A stretch of DNA of 64,000 nt from contig JAJUBI010000003.1 in assembly GCA_022419385.1 (NCBI GenBank), positions 2,480,001 to 2,544,000 of the forward strand, written 5' to 3'. Made by a program: the position numbers and the translations under genes. Below the pieces are notes generated by a model that saw nothing but the letters and a program-made list of their open reading frames with translations, was not told the origin of the DNA and did not search any database. Source of the DNA: Paraconiothyrium sp. Pb-2020 (lineage: Eukaryota > Ascomycota > Dothideomycetes > Pleosporales > Didymosphaeriaceae). Of the stretch, positions 33,527-45,616 are shown piece by piece. Within the stretch, counting starts at the first letter, position 1. Every line of letters starts with the position of its first letter.

Positions 33527-34671
33527 CTAGTTACCAACAGCAGTGTCGTTCAGCGCGACGCACACAGCGCCTCTGTGATGTCCATTATACTGCCGAATGA
33601 TGCTCTGGCTGTTCAGCTCCCATAACCGCGCGTAGTGGTCGGAGCATGCAGTCACCAGGTAAGCAGAATCGGCGGAGAACGCGCAGTCCCAGACCCAGCG
33701 CTGGTGTCCGTGGAGCGTAGTCTCGAGTGGGAATGCGTTTGCATCGCGGTCGGCGGGGCCTGGGAGGTTGTCTTGTACTGTCACGTTGTGTGGCTGTGAG
33801 GTGTCGATGGACCATATCCTAGCTGTATGGTCGGCACTGCACGTAGCTAGATGGCGCACATCGGGCGAAAGCAGCACGCGCGTGATGTAGGTCTGGTGGG
33901 CGACGAACGTGCAGACAGGTACGAGCGAGGTGACTTCGCCGCGCTGAACCATGCGCCAAACGTAGACCTTGCCCTGGCAAAGTCAATATACCGGAGGAGT
34001 ATAAAGGACAAGGAGACGTACGCTATTATTACCAGCAACCAACATTGAGCCATCACTCGCGACTGTCACGCTAGCGACGGACACATCGTCCTCGGGAATC
34101 AGCTGGTGTGAGCACTTATTCTCGCCTAAGTCCCAGATGCGCACGTTTCCTCCACGATCGCAACTAATGAGCTCACCCTGGTTGGGATGGATGACCACAT
34201 CATTGACGGGGACGCCGTGTGTATAATTGCGTTGAACGCTGCCTGAGCGGGTATCCCAAATCTTAACGGTGCCGTCCTCAGAGCTCGTTACCATCCATTT
34301 GCCTTCGCAATGAAAAGCGACGCCCGTGATGTTCGATGTGTGCCCCTCAAAGGTAAGCACCGGGTTGGGGTTCGTCGACTTGATTTCGTACAGCTTGACC
34401 GTGTGATGGCCAGCTGCGGCAAGGAAGCGCTTATCGGGCGAAATGCATAGGCGGTTCACTTGCGAGTCTGGGTGCGGGATCGTTCGTGAGCAGATGCCGG
34501 AGAGCGCCTCCCAGAAACTGACATGTCAGTACAGTGAGCGGGCAGATGTTTCGCAGCTTTTTCGTACCGAATTGTGTGGTCATACCCCGCTGTAAACCGT
34601 CAATACCGCGCTCATCTGAGGTAGACGCAAGGGGGGAGAAGCTACTTACCAGTGCAGAGGATGACCGACAT
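33527..34671 (-). CDS. LST8: LST8, WD40 subunit of TOR complexes
   Basis: Four exons: 34650-34671, 34568-34589, 34022-34517 and 33527-33973; introns 60, 50 and 48 nt; 328 residues, close to the family. LST8 binds the TOR kinase domain and is shared by TORC1 and TORC2. The two tiny 22-nt first exons give MSVILCTAGYDHTIRFWEA. WD-repeat signatures follow: FEGHTSNITGVAFH, VTSSEDGTVKIWDTR, NQGELISCDRGGNVRIWDLG, LATCSADHTARIWSID, GHQRWVWDCAFSAD and VTACSDHYARLWEL. The C-terminus GAVCVALND is the family signature; it ends TAVGN here where homologues often end YSE-like, so an extra 3' exon is possible but not required. Confidence 0.93.
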
Positions 34672-35597
34672 GCTGGTCGTCCTGGTGGCAGATGCACGCG
34701 CAACGGCAGAGGTGCAGCGGACGGTTTGTCGGTACTCCTAAGCCGACATGGCGCGCAACGACGAGAAGATGTTGTGTGTGCGATGGTTGCGCGGTCGACT
34801 TGCGTGAAGCTGTACTGGCTTGGCGGGGTCTTGGAATTTACACGTGCTCCGATTGGTCGAAGCGCATACACTAACGGGCCAGTTGTTAATGGGAATGTGG
34901 CTGAGTGTTGGCTGCAAATCCGCAACGCTATTAGGGTTGAAGCACGTTACTCTGTGCAAGTCATGTACGTGCGGTGGTAGCTACCGGTGAACATTCCTGG
35001 AGCGCGGTATACAGCTAAGCTTTTGGAGCCCCACAGTAGCCGTTAGCTTGGGCCTCACCCCAGTACGTATCGAGGCGAACCTTTGGACGCCACCTCTGCA
35101 GCGGAGCTCACCTTTCCTTTTTCCGCCACATTCACTTCGGCCGGAAGTTTTTGGCTTTACACCTTGATCATCCAGACTATCTCATGCAGTCAGGAGTTAT
35201 TCTACATGCATGAAATGGCTCCGCGGCGCAAAATGCCGGACATTGACGGCTATCGAAACAAGGTCCAAGCTACATCGCTATGACGAACTGCTGTAGCGTC
35301 ACCGTTGCTATATGCCCTCCATTTGTTCCCGACGAACATTAAAATCCTTATCTAACTCTATAGTTACCTTGATATCCGCACTGACAGAACCATAAACTCC
35401 TCAATTTTCCGCTCTTGATTGTATACTACTCTACTTGGTGCGCCGTAGCCAGTACTTGTTATCGAGCTATAAGAATCTTTTCATTCTTACTGCTTGCTAT
35501 CGTCATAGACCAGCCTGATTGCACTTTGTTAGAAAAAGTCATCGAAGAGCTCATTCACACTCTTCCTCACCACCAACAGCTTTCAATTCCTACCACA
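34672..35597. other. divergent promoter region
   Basis: About 930 bp between LST8 (minus) and the hydroxy-acid oxidase gene (plus). The 300 bp before 35598 are pyrimidine-rich, as in many fungal leaders. No coding evidence. Confidence 0.5.
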
Positions 35598-37059
35598 ATG
35601 GATCCCAACAATCCCAATCGCGAGCTCCGCTCAACCCCTCAATACGCCCTCTACCAACGCGAAAACTTTTGGAAGCCAAATGCTGGCGAAGTACCTCCAT
35701 TCAACACTGAGCCTGGCGAGCTCGAGCGCCTCGCCCAGCGAAAGCTCACGCAGAATGGCTGGTACTATGCTTCCAGCAACGCTGGGTATATAACTTCCTA
35801 TCCCACTGCATCTTCCAAGCCAGCCATTGCCCACTATGACATGTACTGATCGAAAATCGCATAGGCAATCCCACACCCACACCGCCAATCGCCAATCCTT
35901 CTACCGGCACCGCATAATTCCTCGGATGCTCGTTGACACGAACCGACGCGACACCGCACACTCCATCTGGGGCCACTCCGTCTCAGCCCCCATCGGCTTC
36001 GCCCCCATAGGAATCAATAAAATCTACAACGACGCCGGCGAACTGCCCGTGGCCCGCGTCGCTGGTGAGCTCAATCTGCCGTATTGTCTCAGCACCGCTG
36101 GATCGCAGCCCATCGAGGACGTTGGGAAGGCGAATGATGAGTTGGCAAGCGGAGCGAAGGGAGTAGGCGTCAGGTTTTTCCAGCTATACATGCCTCACGA
36201 TGACGAATTGACGATGTCACTGCTGCAGAGGGCGGTAGACAGTGGTCACTGCGTGTATCTTGACGCTGGACACCTGGCAGCTAAGCTGGCGTCACGACGA
36301 CGTTAATACGAGTAATTACGCGTTTTACAGCGGCAAAGGCGCAGATCTCGGCCTCACCGACCCCGTCTTTCAACAACGGCTTAAGGAGCGCGGTATCGAT
36401 CCGAAAACGCAGCCCAATGAGGCGGGCGCGCTTTGGATCGACAACGTGTGGCACGGGCGGGCGCACACGTGGGAGAAAGCGGTGTGGGCGATGAAGTTGT
36501 GGAAGGAGATGAGTTGTGGGAAGCCCTTCGCGCTGAAGGGCATTCAAAGTGTTGACGACGCGAAGAAGGCAGTGGAGTTGGAATTTGATGGGATCGTGGT
36601 GAGTAACCATGCAGGGAGGCAGGTTGATGGCGCGGTTGCGTCTTTGGATGCGTTGGAAAATATTGTGGCCGGTGAGTCTGTGTATGCCGTGAACCTTGAA
36701 AGCGTATACTAATTGGGGGTGTTAGCTGTTGGAGACAACATTTATATCATGTACGACTCAGGCGTGCGCAGCGCTTCCGACGTCTTCAAGGCGCTCGCAC
36801 TCGGCGCTCAATTCGTTTTTGTCGGCCGCCTTTGGGTGTGGGGTCTCAGCATTATGGGGGAAACCCGACTGGTGTACGCCACGTGATGAAAAGTTTGCTT
36901 GCCGACTGGGACATCCTTCTGAACGTAGGCGGATACAGGAACGTCGGTGAAGTCATAGGTAACAAAGGCGCATTGGAGAGCGGACCAAAAGACTACCCAC
37001 TTCACCCTAGGATATCTAAGCTGTGGGCTGCTCTGAATGACTATATAAATTTGATTTAG
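35598..37059 (+). pseudogene. FMN-dependent 2-hydroxy-acid oxidase/lactate oxidase family, two frameshifts
   Basis: Family members oxidise L-lactate or related 2-hydroxy acids with FMN. Exon 1 (35598-35785) starts MDPNNPNRELRSTPQY; intron 35786-35864; exon 2 gives RHRIIPRMLVDTNRRDT, APIGFAPIGINKIYND, LPYCLSTAGSQPIEDVG and FFQLYMPHDDELTMSLL. The frame breaks near 36247 (GGT CAC where homologues read G-F-T) and resumes as ACILTLDTWQLSWRHDDV, then KPFALKGIQSVDDAKKA and FDGIVVSNHAGRQVDGA (catalytic His, substrate Arg). Intron 36672-36725. Then IYIMYDSGVRSASDVFKAL and FVFVGRLWVWGLSIMG, and a second break near 36855-36870 before GVRHVMKSLLADWDILLNVG. All catalytic motifs survive, so the breaks are recent or are sequencing errors. 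Confidence 0.8.
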
Positions 37060-37608
37060 CACAACTTCCAAGCTTTGGTATACTGCTGTGGCCGGCGCCG
37101 CAATCTCGAAGGAAACGTAGTTCATTGCATCCTACCTGCCTGCCAACGTACATCACCCATCGATGTCAACTCGCGGTCTATGAAAGAAGTGTATCGCTCT
37201 CAACTGCTTCAGAGCAGGGACGGCAAGTCTCAAAAAGTAGTATAGTAGGAAAGAGGACGACGACATGCGACGCCAGGTATCAATTCGTGCTCCCTGTTTG
37301 GATGAGGCTGTTCGTACGCTCATATCTCATGCATCGGGAGCCTTCTTTGATCGGAAGACCCCGTCAGTGACTCTGTCTTGTCCATGCCCGTGTATGCTTG
37401 CCAAATCATGCCCAAGCCCCGGGCCAGGAAAGCCCGCCATCCACCGTATTAAAGTCATAATGTGAACCATAGTTACCGGAAGCCGAAGCTCTCCCCAGCC
37501 CGAAAGATTCTCAAAGCCAGGTGTGGCCGAGACCACGGGCGCGTACAGTCCGCGCTCAAGAGTTTCCCAACGGAGACATGCTCAGGAAGACCGTACGAGA
37601 ATGGTTGG
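37060..37608. other. convergent 3' spacer
   Basis: About 550 bp between the oxidase and the PP2C gene, which converge. No coding or structural feature seen. Confidence 0.5.
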
Positions 37609-39440
37609 TTACTTCTCACTTACATCAGTGAGCTTCTCAGGCACGGTAGTATCCTTTTTGACGGCAGATGGCTCATCTGACTTTTCTGTCTTAACGGATG
37701 AAGGTGATTCCGTGGTCTCTTTCGCGGAGCTGCTTTGTGGCCCGGGGGTCTGTTCACGTGCATTTTGTGCTGAGCCGTTAGACCGGTCGACTTGGAAATC
37801 GCGGTCTTTATCTTCATCGTCATTGTCGAACATGTCGGCATCGGCAGCCTCAGTTGTGATTTCCGTTCCGTCACCAAGAAGAATGATGCGGCCACCTCCG
37901 CCTGGAGAGTCAATATAAGAACCGAGAAACTAGCCAAGGGTAACTCACCACTCAATCCACGGTTGCCCTGAAAACGACCATCAAGGTCCATGTCGATGTC
38001 ATCGGGGCTATCATCAATTCGGTGATGCACACCTGGTCCGCGAAATTCGGCTAAGACTTTATATTAGAGAATGTGCTATTCGCTGCCTTCTGAGGCAGGA
38101 GAGGCAGGATCTTCAGACTTGCCATATTCTGGCGGAGCGCAAGGTCCCTCTCCATTTGCAACTCTCTTTGCGATATCTTCATACCACTGCTCCTTCGTCC
38201 GTCCACGTAGAAGACCAATGACGATCATGGTCATGTTGTCGCAGCCAACACCGCCTGTGTCACTGTTGCTTGCCAGACAGTTGTCCATCATGTTCTCACA
38301 TATAGATGCAAGATCCTGCTTCGCAACGATACCGCGTCTAACGAACTCGATAACAGCTTGCGAAGACTGGCAATCCCAAATACCTATTGGTGTGTAAGCA
38401 GCCTGGCCATGAGACCGTATCGGGACCCTTACCATCGCAAGCAATGACCAGGAACTCGTCGTCGTCACTGATATCGTGGATCTCAACATCAGGGTAGGCG
38501 GTAACTATCTGTTGTTCGGGTGGAAGCTCGGCGCTCTTCTTGAACTCGAAGTCTCCGATAGCTCTCGAGAGAGCGAGGTTGCCATTGACACGTCCGAAAT
38601 CGACAAAGCCACCAGCGGCCTGGATACGTGCTTTCTCGGCTACCTATCATCAGATGTGTCCTCCATGGCAGCAGAAACAACGCACCTTCATTCTGGGGCT
38701 TGTGATCGTACGATAAGGGCTTTGCCCGGCCTTTGATGCCCAATACACTTCGTGAGTCACCCGAGTTGGCCTGGTGGTGTCAACCTCGCCGTGCAGAGAG
38801 CTGCGATGTCTTACATACCACGTAGATCTTGTCCTTAGAGATGATGCCGACCGAAGCGGTACAGCCCGAGACTTCTTCTTCGTACTTGGGATCTATTTCC
38901 AGCGGGTCAGTACAGCGACTCGGTGCTGAAGATAACATGTCAATATACCGCTGAGTATCGCCCGGTCTGTCGCTAGAAATCCGTCTTGCAGAGCCTTCTT
39001 TACATCGCCTTCCTTGAAGGCTTCCTGCTTCGCGACGATCTCATGCAGGTGCTCGCCTGTGTATATCGCTACCTTGTCGCCGCCGTGACCGTCGTAGACA
39101 CCAAAGAAACTCAGTCGCTTGTCTGCAGGGGTGGGCTTGCCCTCATCGCTGAGGGCTTGCAGGTCTAGGATACACGCGTGGGCATCCTCCATGCTGATTC
39201 GCCATCCCTGCATCGAGGACACACCCCAAATCAAATCATCACCATCGCCGCTTTGAGATTTCTAGTAGACTATTAACGAATATCCTACAAGCCACAAAGA
39301 AGGGCCTCCACGCGCGCACAGTCGCGCGCACAACCGTTGCCAAGGCAGGCGGCAGGGTCAAAGTGCGCAGTGCGGGGGCGGGGAGGGGCATTGGGGAGAC
39401 ATACCTTCTCGACGACGGGCTCGGAAAGGGTCTGACCCAT
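37609..39440 (-). CDS. PP2C-type Ser/Thr phosphatase (Ptc2/Ptc3 type)
   Basis: Eight exons: 39405-39440, 38949-39261, 38819-38892, 38686-38770, 38433-38639, 38123-38383, 37949-38050 and 37609-37901; 456 residues. The Mn/Mg-dependent PP2C family counteracts MAP-kinase and checkpoint signalling. The N-terminus MGQTLSEPVVEK has Gly2, a possible myristoylation site. Catalytic motifs: GVSSMQGWRISMEDAHA, FFGVYDGHGGDKVA, SGCTASVGII, ANSGDSRSVLG, GNLALSRAIGDFEFK, FLVIACDGIWD and GCDNMTMIVI. The intron at 38051-38122 uses a GC donor (GCAAGT), joining PPEY to AEFRGPGVHHRIDDSP. The alternative GT donors do not restore this conserved segment. The tail is acidic and Ser/Thr-rich. Confidence 0.94.
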
Positions 39441-40898
39441 TCTGTCCGCGGCCTACAAGGACGTGGAGGAGTGAAGGAGGGAAATGTCGAGGCGGAGCGT
39501 GAATGGCTTCCTGGGCATAGAATTGTGTAGCGTCACTGGATGTGGGGTATCGCAACGGGCAGAGGGTGGGCGACGCGGATATGTGTTAGGTCGGCGAGCG
39601 GACCACACAAGGAAGGCGGAGACGGGGGGTGTCAGGGAGAAAAGCAACGGTCTTTGCGGACCAAGAGGGGGTTTGCAAGTGCAGGTGTCGTGTGTGATGG
39701 AACTCTGCTCTCCGAGAGAACGAGACCACTCGCACTAGTCCGCCTTAGGCGGTGCAGTGTGGCTGATCGTCATTGCTCCGTGCTCTGCACAGCTGCGCTT
39801 CGAACACCCAGGCGGGCCAACTCTGTCCCACCTCTCCACGGAAAACAGTACCGGTGAGTGTGAGTGACTATTTTGATACTGGAGGTCGGAGGTCTCTGCA
39901 ATACGTCGAGTCTCCAAGGGTTCCCGTTGCACAATGGAGCAGGATCGCTTCACAGCGCGTACACCAAAGTCGGCTGCTGCTGCCTAGGACGGCCTGCCTC
40001 TCCTTGCTCTCCTTGATTTGCGCCTCAGGCAGTGTACTTTCACTCGCGTGCTTCCGGTCAGATGGGTGTCACAGCGAAGCGCCCAGGCGGCGGGTGCGGC
40101 TGCGGCTGACAGACGCGCAGAGATTTGCAGCGGACGAAGGTCCTGGTCTCGAACTGCTCGCCAGAGCTAGTCGTTCGCGCGTGTAGTGAGATTTGTCTGG
40201 GCGTCGCATAGCGCCACGAGCAATCCCACAGCCTACAGTGAACTAATTCACCGGATGTATTGCGTGTATCTATTCAAAGTCGCTCGCGTGCTTGAAGTCC
40301 CCATGCGACGGGAACGCTCGCTACCATTGGACAATCTTGCGCTTACCTATGAGACATGGGCGAGGCCGTGGCATGGGGCGTTTCCACGGCGGGGAGCTGC
40401 ATGCAACTTGACTTCTTCACTAGTCTCACAAGAATCTATGTCAACAGCAGGTCTTTCTTGATCAACAACGGTCACCGCGTTACCCTGTTGAACTTCCAAA
40501 TGCCCTAGTCACGAGGTTCCCAGGTTAGGTACCTAGGTACCTAGGTAGGTGGCGAACACCTGTGGCACCCATCGTCGCTGCGAGCTCGGAACATCTCTAC
40601 TTGATCTCGAGATCGCCAAGTGCAGCGTCTATCATCGCTTCAGAATTCGCTGCAAAGTATAGCAACGCTTCGAGCGACAGAACAAAAGGGCCAAGGTTCA
40701 TGTGCAGTGGTGGTTTGCGAGGTCGGCGTTGTTCATCGCGGTGCGTCAGTGCGTGCCTCGGGACATTCACTAGCGTGGGTTGACGCCGCATCATTGGTAA
40801 GAGCGACCGAGGCAATGTTATCATAGATCTACTTGGTCCTCCGAAGCCTCCCATCCTGTCCATCTCTCCCATTCTCTCTACTTTGTCAAGAGATTACA
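39441..40898. other. divergent upstream region, no gene seen
   Basis: About 1.5 kb between the PP2C and acyl-CoA oxidase genes. Around 40525-40550 there is a short palindromic run of TAGGTACC/CCTAGGTA units. No protein-like frame is supported. Confidence 0.5.
40525..40552. repeat. palindromic TAGGTACC/CCTAGGTA repeat
   Basis: Three overlapping units of a self-complementary ACCTAGGT-type word in a row. Similar tracts occur scattered in Pezizomycotina genomes; no function is known from the sequence. Confidence 0.55.
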
Positions 40899-43151
40899 AT
40901 GGCACCGACACCAGACTGGGTGAAGCAATTGAAACCTTCGGGCCCGCAGGGATCTGAACTGCTCGCCGCGGAGCGCGGCAAGAGCGACATACATGTAGAG
41001 AAGCTACAGCAATTGCTACTCACACAAGATGTTATTGAGAGGAGGAATAAGATTCTAGGCATCCTAAAGTCAGAGCCGGTCTTTGACAAGTCGTCCAACT
41101 ACTTCTCCGGAAGAATGGAGCGTTTCGAGCGAGCCCTCGCCCGTGAGAAGAAGCTCCAGCTTTTGAGGCGGAAGCACAACTGGAATACAGACGAGCTTCG
41201 AACGGCTTCCGAAGCTGTTGGAGAGCCTGGCCCCTATGCCTTACACGAATCTATGTTCAAAGTAGGCAATGCACACCCTTGAACAGACCATAGGGCTAAC
41301 CAATCAGATCACTATTGGCGAGCAAGGAACACCAGAACAGCAGGAGAAGTTCCTAAAGCCTGCCACAGACTACAAGATTATTGGCTGCTATGCTCAGACA
41401 GAACTGGGACATGGATCTAATGTCCGTGGGCTTGAGACGACCGCGACTTGGAACCCTGAGGACAAGTCCTTCACGATCCACTCGCCACATCTCACGGCTT
41501 CCAAGTGGTGGATCGGATCTCTTGGTCGAACTGCCAACTTTGCTTGTGTCATGGCACAGCTCTACATTGGAGGTAAGAGCTTCGGGCCTCATCCTTTCAT
41601 TGTGCAGATCCGCGACTTGAAGACGCACGAACCGCTGGAGAACATCCACGTGGGTGACATCGGTCCCAAGTTTGGTTATAATACGATGGACAACGGTTTT
41701 CTACTTTTCAACAAGGTCAAGGTGCCGCACTTCAACATGCTGGGCCGCTTCTCCAGAATCGATCCCCAAACCAATAAGTATATCCGACAGGGCAGCCCAT
41801 CCCTTATTTACGGAACTCTCACTTGGGTTCGATCGACCATCGTCATGCAAGCCGGCTCCGTCCTTGCCCGCGGCGTAACCATCGCAACTCGCTATTGCGC
41901 CGTTCGACGCCAATTCCAGGACCGTGATGTACCACAAGGTGAGACGGGCGAGAACCCTGTCCTCAACTACACGATGGTACAGATCCGTCTACTTCCGCTC
42001 CTCGCTGCCACTTTCGCTCTGCACTTCACTGGGAAAGGCATGATGAACATGTATCAAGAGAACCAGAAGCGGATGAACGAGAGCGGCGCGAAACGAGAGT
42101 CAGACAAACGAGGTGCTGGACCTGAAGAGACACAGGCAGGTAGTGATATCCTTGCGGATCTCCATGCTACTTCTTGCGGACTCAAGGCTCTCTCGAGTAC
42201 TATTGCTGCTGAAGGTCTGGAGGTATGTCGCCGAGCTTGTGGTGGCCACGGATACTCCGCCTTTAGCGGTATCGGTTCTTGGGTAAGAGGCTGCATCAAC
42301 TCACTTCAATAACTGTTAGCTGATCGCGAATAGTACGCTGATTATCTCCCCACCGTGACATGGGAGGGAGATAACTACATGCTTACCCAGCAGGTGGCTC
42401 GTTATGTGAGTCGCATACCGCATTGCCTCCTTTACGCTTGCAAGACTAACGCTACCACTCCCAGCTTCTCAAGTCCGCCCGCTCCGTCCTTTCAGGCGCA
42501 AAGCCGACCAACGATACCACTCGCATCCTGACTGACTTCCGTGCTCGCTCGGAGGTAGGATGTGCATTCGACGTCCTCGGCTCCGATGAAGACCTCGTGT
42601 CAGCCTTCGCCTGGCGCACCTCTTTCCTCACCTTCGAAGCCCTAAAGCACCGCGACGATCTCAAGAAGCCCTGGAACGACCTCCTCGTCGACTTCTACCG
42701 TCTTTCTAAGGCTCACTCGCAGTACCTTGTCGCCAAGAACTTCTACCAGGCCCTCAAGCACGGCAACATTGGCAAAGAGGTCGATGCCACGACCCAGGAT
42801 GTTCTCTGGAAGCTATACCGCCTCTGGGCGCTACACACCCTTGAGCAGGAGGGCTCCGAATTCTTCGCTTCTGGGGCGTCTTCGAGGCACCAAATTAGTC
42901 TGGCTAGGACGAACGCTGTGATGAAACTATTGAAGGAGATCAGGCCGCATGCAGTGCGGCTGGTAGATGGTTGGGGCTTCGATGACTGGGTATTGGACTC
43001 TTCGCTTGGAAGATTTGATGGAAAGGTCTACGAGGACATGTTTTACCGGGCGAGCGAGCTAAACCCGTTGAACGGGGTGACCGTGAATCCCTACCCGGAG
43101 AACGAGGTGTTATTCCAGAAGGTGGAGCCGTTGGCAAAGAGCAAGTTATAA
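40899..43151 (+). CDS. peroxisomal acyl-CoA oxidase
   Basis: Four exons: 40899-41261, 41308-42282, 42334-42405 and 42465-43151; 698 residues. The FAD enzyme catalyses the first step of peroxisomal beta-oxidation, making trans-2-enoyl-CoA and H2O2. The acyl-CoA oxidase signature GCYAQTELGHGSNVRGLET is followed by HSPHLTASKWWIGSLGRTA, GDIGPKFGYNTMDNGF and CRRACGGHGYSAFSG. The catalytic Glu is in TWEGDNYMLTQQVARYLLK, which spans an intron. The protein ends AKSKL, a canonical PTS1 import signal. The first intron (46 nt) lies between ESMFK and ITIGEQGTPEQQ. No frameshift in 2.1 kb of coding sequence. Confidence 0.96.
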
Positions 43152-44044
43152 GGGTAGAACGACATGATGATGGACCAGATCCGGCAGGCCACGAGTTTAC
43201 ACTGTGCATTGTACTATAGCGGAACAAGATGGTAGTAGAGCATTGCATGTAGAGTTATCGAGTAATGAGTTACATCCGCGAGCCTCTTTCAAAGTGCGCA
43301 TGCTTTTCTAATTCAGTGGATTTTTTTCTTGCGACAGACACCGTTATAGCTTGAGGGCAGCCTTTTTTGCAAGACAACAAAGACGACATACCGTATCGCT
43401 TTTCCCTGTGCGGGTTTAATATTGGCAACCCGTTTGCCATGCTTCACCCTCTTGCGTTCAGTCCCATGATTAGATGCTATCCGTCGGTACCGAACGGTAA
43501 GTCTGTATGATCCTAGGATATCTACCTGGGACAATAGTACCACGATCCCACGGCCACCTTTCGCTGCAACAGATGGCTGCAAGCAATGCCAGTTAGCCGG
43601 AATACCAGGCGCGTCACGTGGGGGATTTAGTAGGCGAGTAGGTCCGAAAAGGGGTCAGCTGTTTCATGGGCACTGTCGAGCAGGTTGCATTGCGAGGTGT
43701 CAAGTGAGGAGGAGTATGGGAGAACATGACCCGATGAATGAGAGAGAACAGTCTGACAGTTAGTGTCAGATTGACAGGCAGTGGACGATATCTTTAAAGA
43801 GACCGGTGTCGGTACTGGAAAAGTAAGAGGGAGAGGGAACGCGCCAAGGCCTTGCTCTCCACGTTCTCGGTTGTCTGGTCGCGCTTGCCCGAGCAGAGAC
43901 CGGAATTATCCGCGAGGCCTCCTTAGTGCGCGAGGGCCTACCTCATCTTGCGTTGTTTTCCCTCCCAGGCTCCGCAAAACTTTACCATCATCAACACCTT
44001 CACACTACATCATTCCCCACCTCTCTCTCCACCACAAATCCATC
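43152..44044. other. intergenic spacer
   Basis: About 890 bp; the last 100 bp before the porin ATG are CT-rich, a common fungal promoter/leader composition. No gene seen. Confidence 0.5.
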
Positions 44045-45293
44045 ATGGCCGATGCCTACGTCGCACAGAAGATCGCTGCGGTCCTCCCGCCGCCTGCTTT
44101 CAGCGACATTGCGAAGTCCTCCAACGACGTACGTTTGCGCTGAGACCACACAGCTCACATATGACACATGACTTATCCATTGCGCAGCTCATCAACAAAG
44201 ACTTCTACCACGCTGCTGCAGGTCAGAGGCATCGTTCGAAATCGTATTGCGCATGCTAACGACCGCGCAGCCCAGCTCGAGGTCAAGCTCAAGGCTCCCA
44301 ACGGTGTCAACTTCACCGCCAAGGGCACGTCGGCGCATGATGGACCCGTCTCTTCCTCGGTATGTCGCAACACATCTACGACCTCAGAAGCCAATGCTAA
44401 TTGCTTCAACAGCTCGAGGGCAAGAAGTCGCTTTCCAACGGTATAGACCTCCCAATTTTCAATATTATGATACCTGTCGCTTTACCCGGACGCATACCCA
44501 TGTATATCTTTCATTCGTGTCGCCCTCCAGAAGCAATGTCAACTACGGGCTACTCAATACACATGCTGACGAAGCGCCGGACAGGCATCAGCATCACCCA
44601 GTCATGGAATACTGCCAACCTCCTCGCCACCAAGGTTGAGCTCAACGACACCCTCGCCTCTGGCCTGAAGACTGAGATCCTCAACAACTTCAAGCCCGAT
44701 GCTGGCAACCAGGGCCAGAAAGTCAACTTCTTCTTCAAGCAGAACAACTTCAACGGCCGTGTCTTCGGTGACCTCAAGGCCTCTGGCGCCGTCAGCGCCA
44801 TCGCCGATGCTGTCCTGAGCCACGAGGGCTTCCTCGTCGGTGGTGAGGTCGGCTACGACGTCCAGAAGGCTGCCATCACCAAGTACTCCGCTGCTGTCGG
44901 TTACACCACCCCCATCTATAACGCCGCCATCACCGCCACCAACTCTCTCAGCGTCTTCTCCGCTGCCTACTACCAGAAGGTCAACACCGCTGTTGAGGCC
45001 GGTGCCCGCGCCACCTGGGACTCCAAGTCTCAGGGTGCGGTTGGTCTCGAGCTTGCTGCGAAGTACAAGATCGATCCTGCCTCGTTCGCTAAGGTTAGTA
45101 AAACACCAAGTGTTGCACGTGAGATCTCTGACAGTTTTGGCAGGCCAAGATCAACAACCTCGGCATTGCGTCCCTCGCCTACAACACCAAGGTCAACAGC
45201 GGCCTAACCTTCGGCGTTGGTGGCTCTTTCGATACCCAGAAGCTCAACGAGTCTGGTCACAAGCTCGGCACCAGCTTTACCTTTGAGGGATAA
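44045..45293 (+). CDS. mitochondrial outer-membrane porin (VDAC)
   Basis: Six exons: 44045-44128, 44188-44221, 44271-44359, 44413-44440, 44585-45093 and 45144-45293; 297 residues. A beta-barrel anion channel for metabolites. Motifs: PPPAFSDIAKSSND then LINKDFYHAAA at the N-terminus, LEVKLKAPNGVNFT, the ADP/ATP-facing barrel strands and the eukaryotic porin signature region VLSHEGFLVGGEVGYDVQKA followed by ITKYSAAVGYTTP. The C-terminus is GHKLGTSFTFEG. Intron 4 (144 nt) is a multiple of three and has no in-frame stop, so its retention would add 48 residues after LEGKKSLSNG. Confidence 0.95.
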
Positions 45294-45616
45294 GCGACTC
45301 GCGTTAGATAGCAAAAGTGCGGAGTTTGGGTTAGACGAAGATGTTTGGCTTGATTCTATGGCGAGTCGCTTATCCGCCTCGCCGTACAGACATAAGCGAT
45401 TTACTGTGGCTTTTAGCATGTAAAACTACTTGTCTCAATGCATCTATAAAATTTGTTCATACCCATGATTTCCGTCTTCGTACCGTTCATGTGTATGCTA
45501 CCTGTACAGTATACGATACAGTTATTTGCAGATACAGCGCGGATTAAGTTGCCTCGAAACATTGTTTGCACGAGAGGGCTTCATTCCGCACTTTGAGGTT
45601 TGGCCGTCTTCTCATC
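45294..45616. other. convergent 3' spacer
   Basis: About 320 bp between porin and the DnaJ gene. Contains both 3' ends; nothing else seen. Confidence 0.5.

Noticed and set aside
33480..33560. Extra 3' exon for LST8
   Set aside because: The frame already stops at 33527 with a near-normal length; a further splice is possible but not needed.
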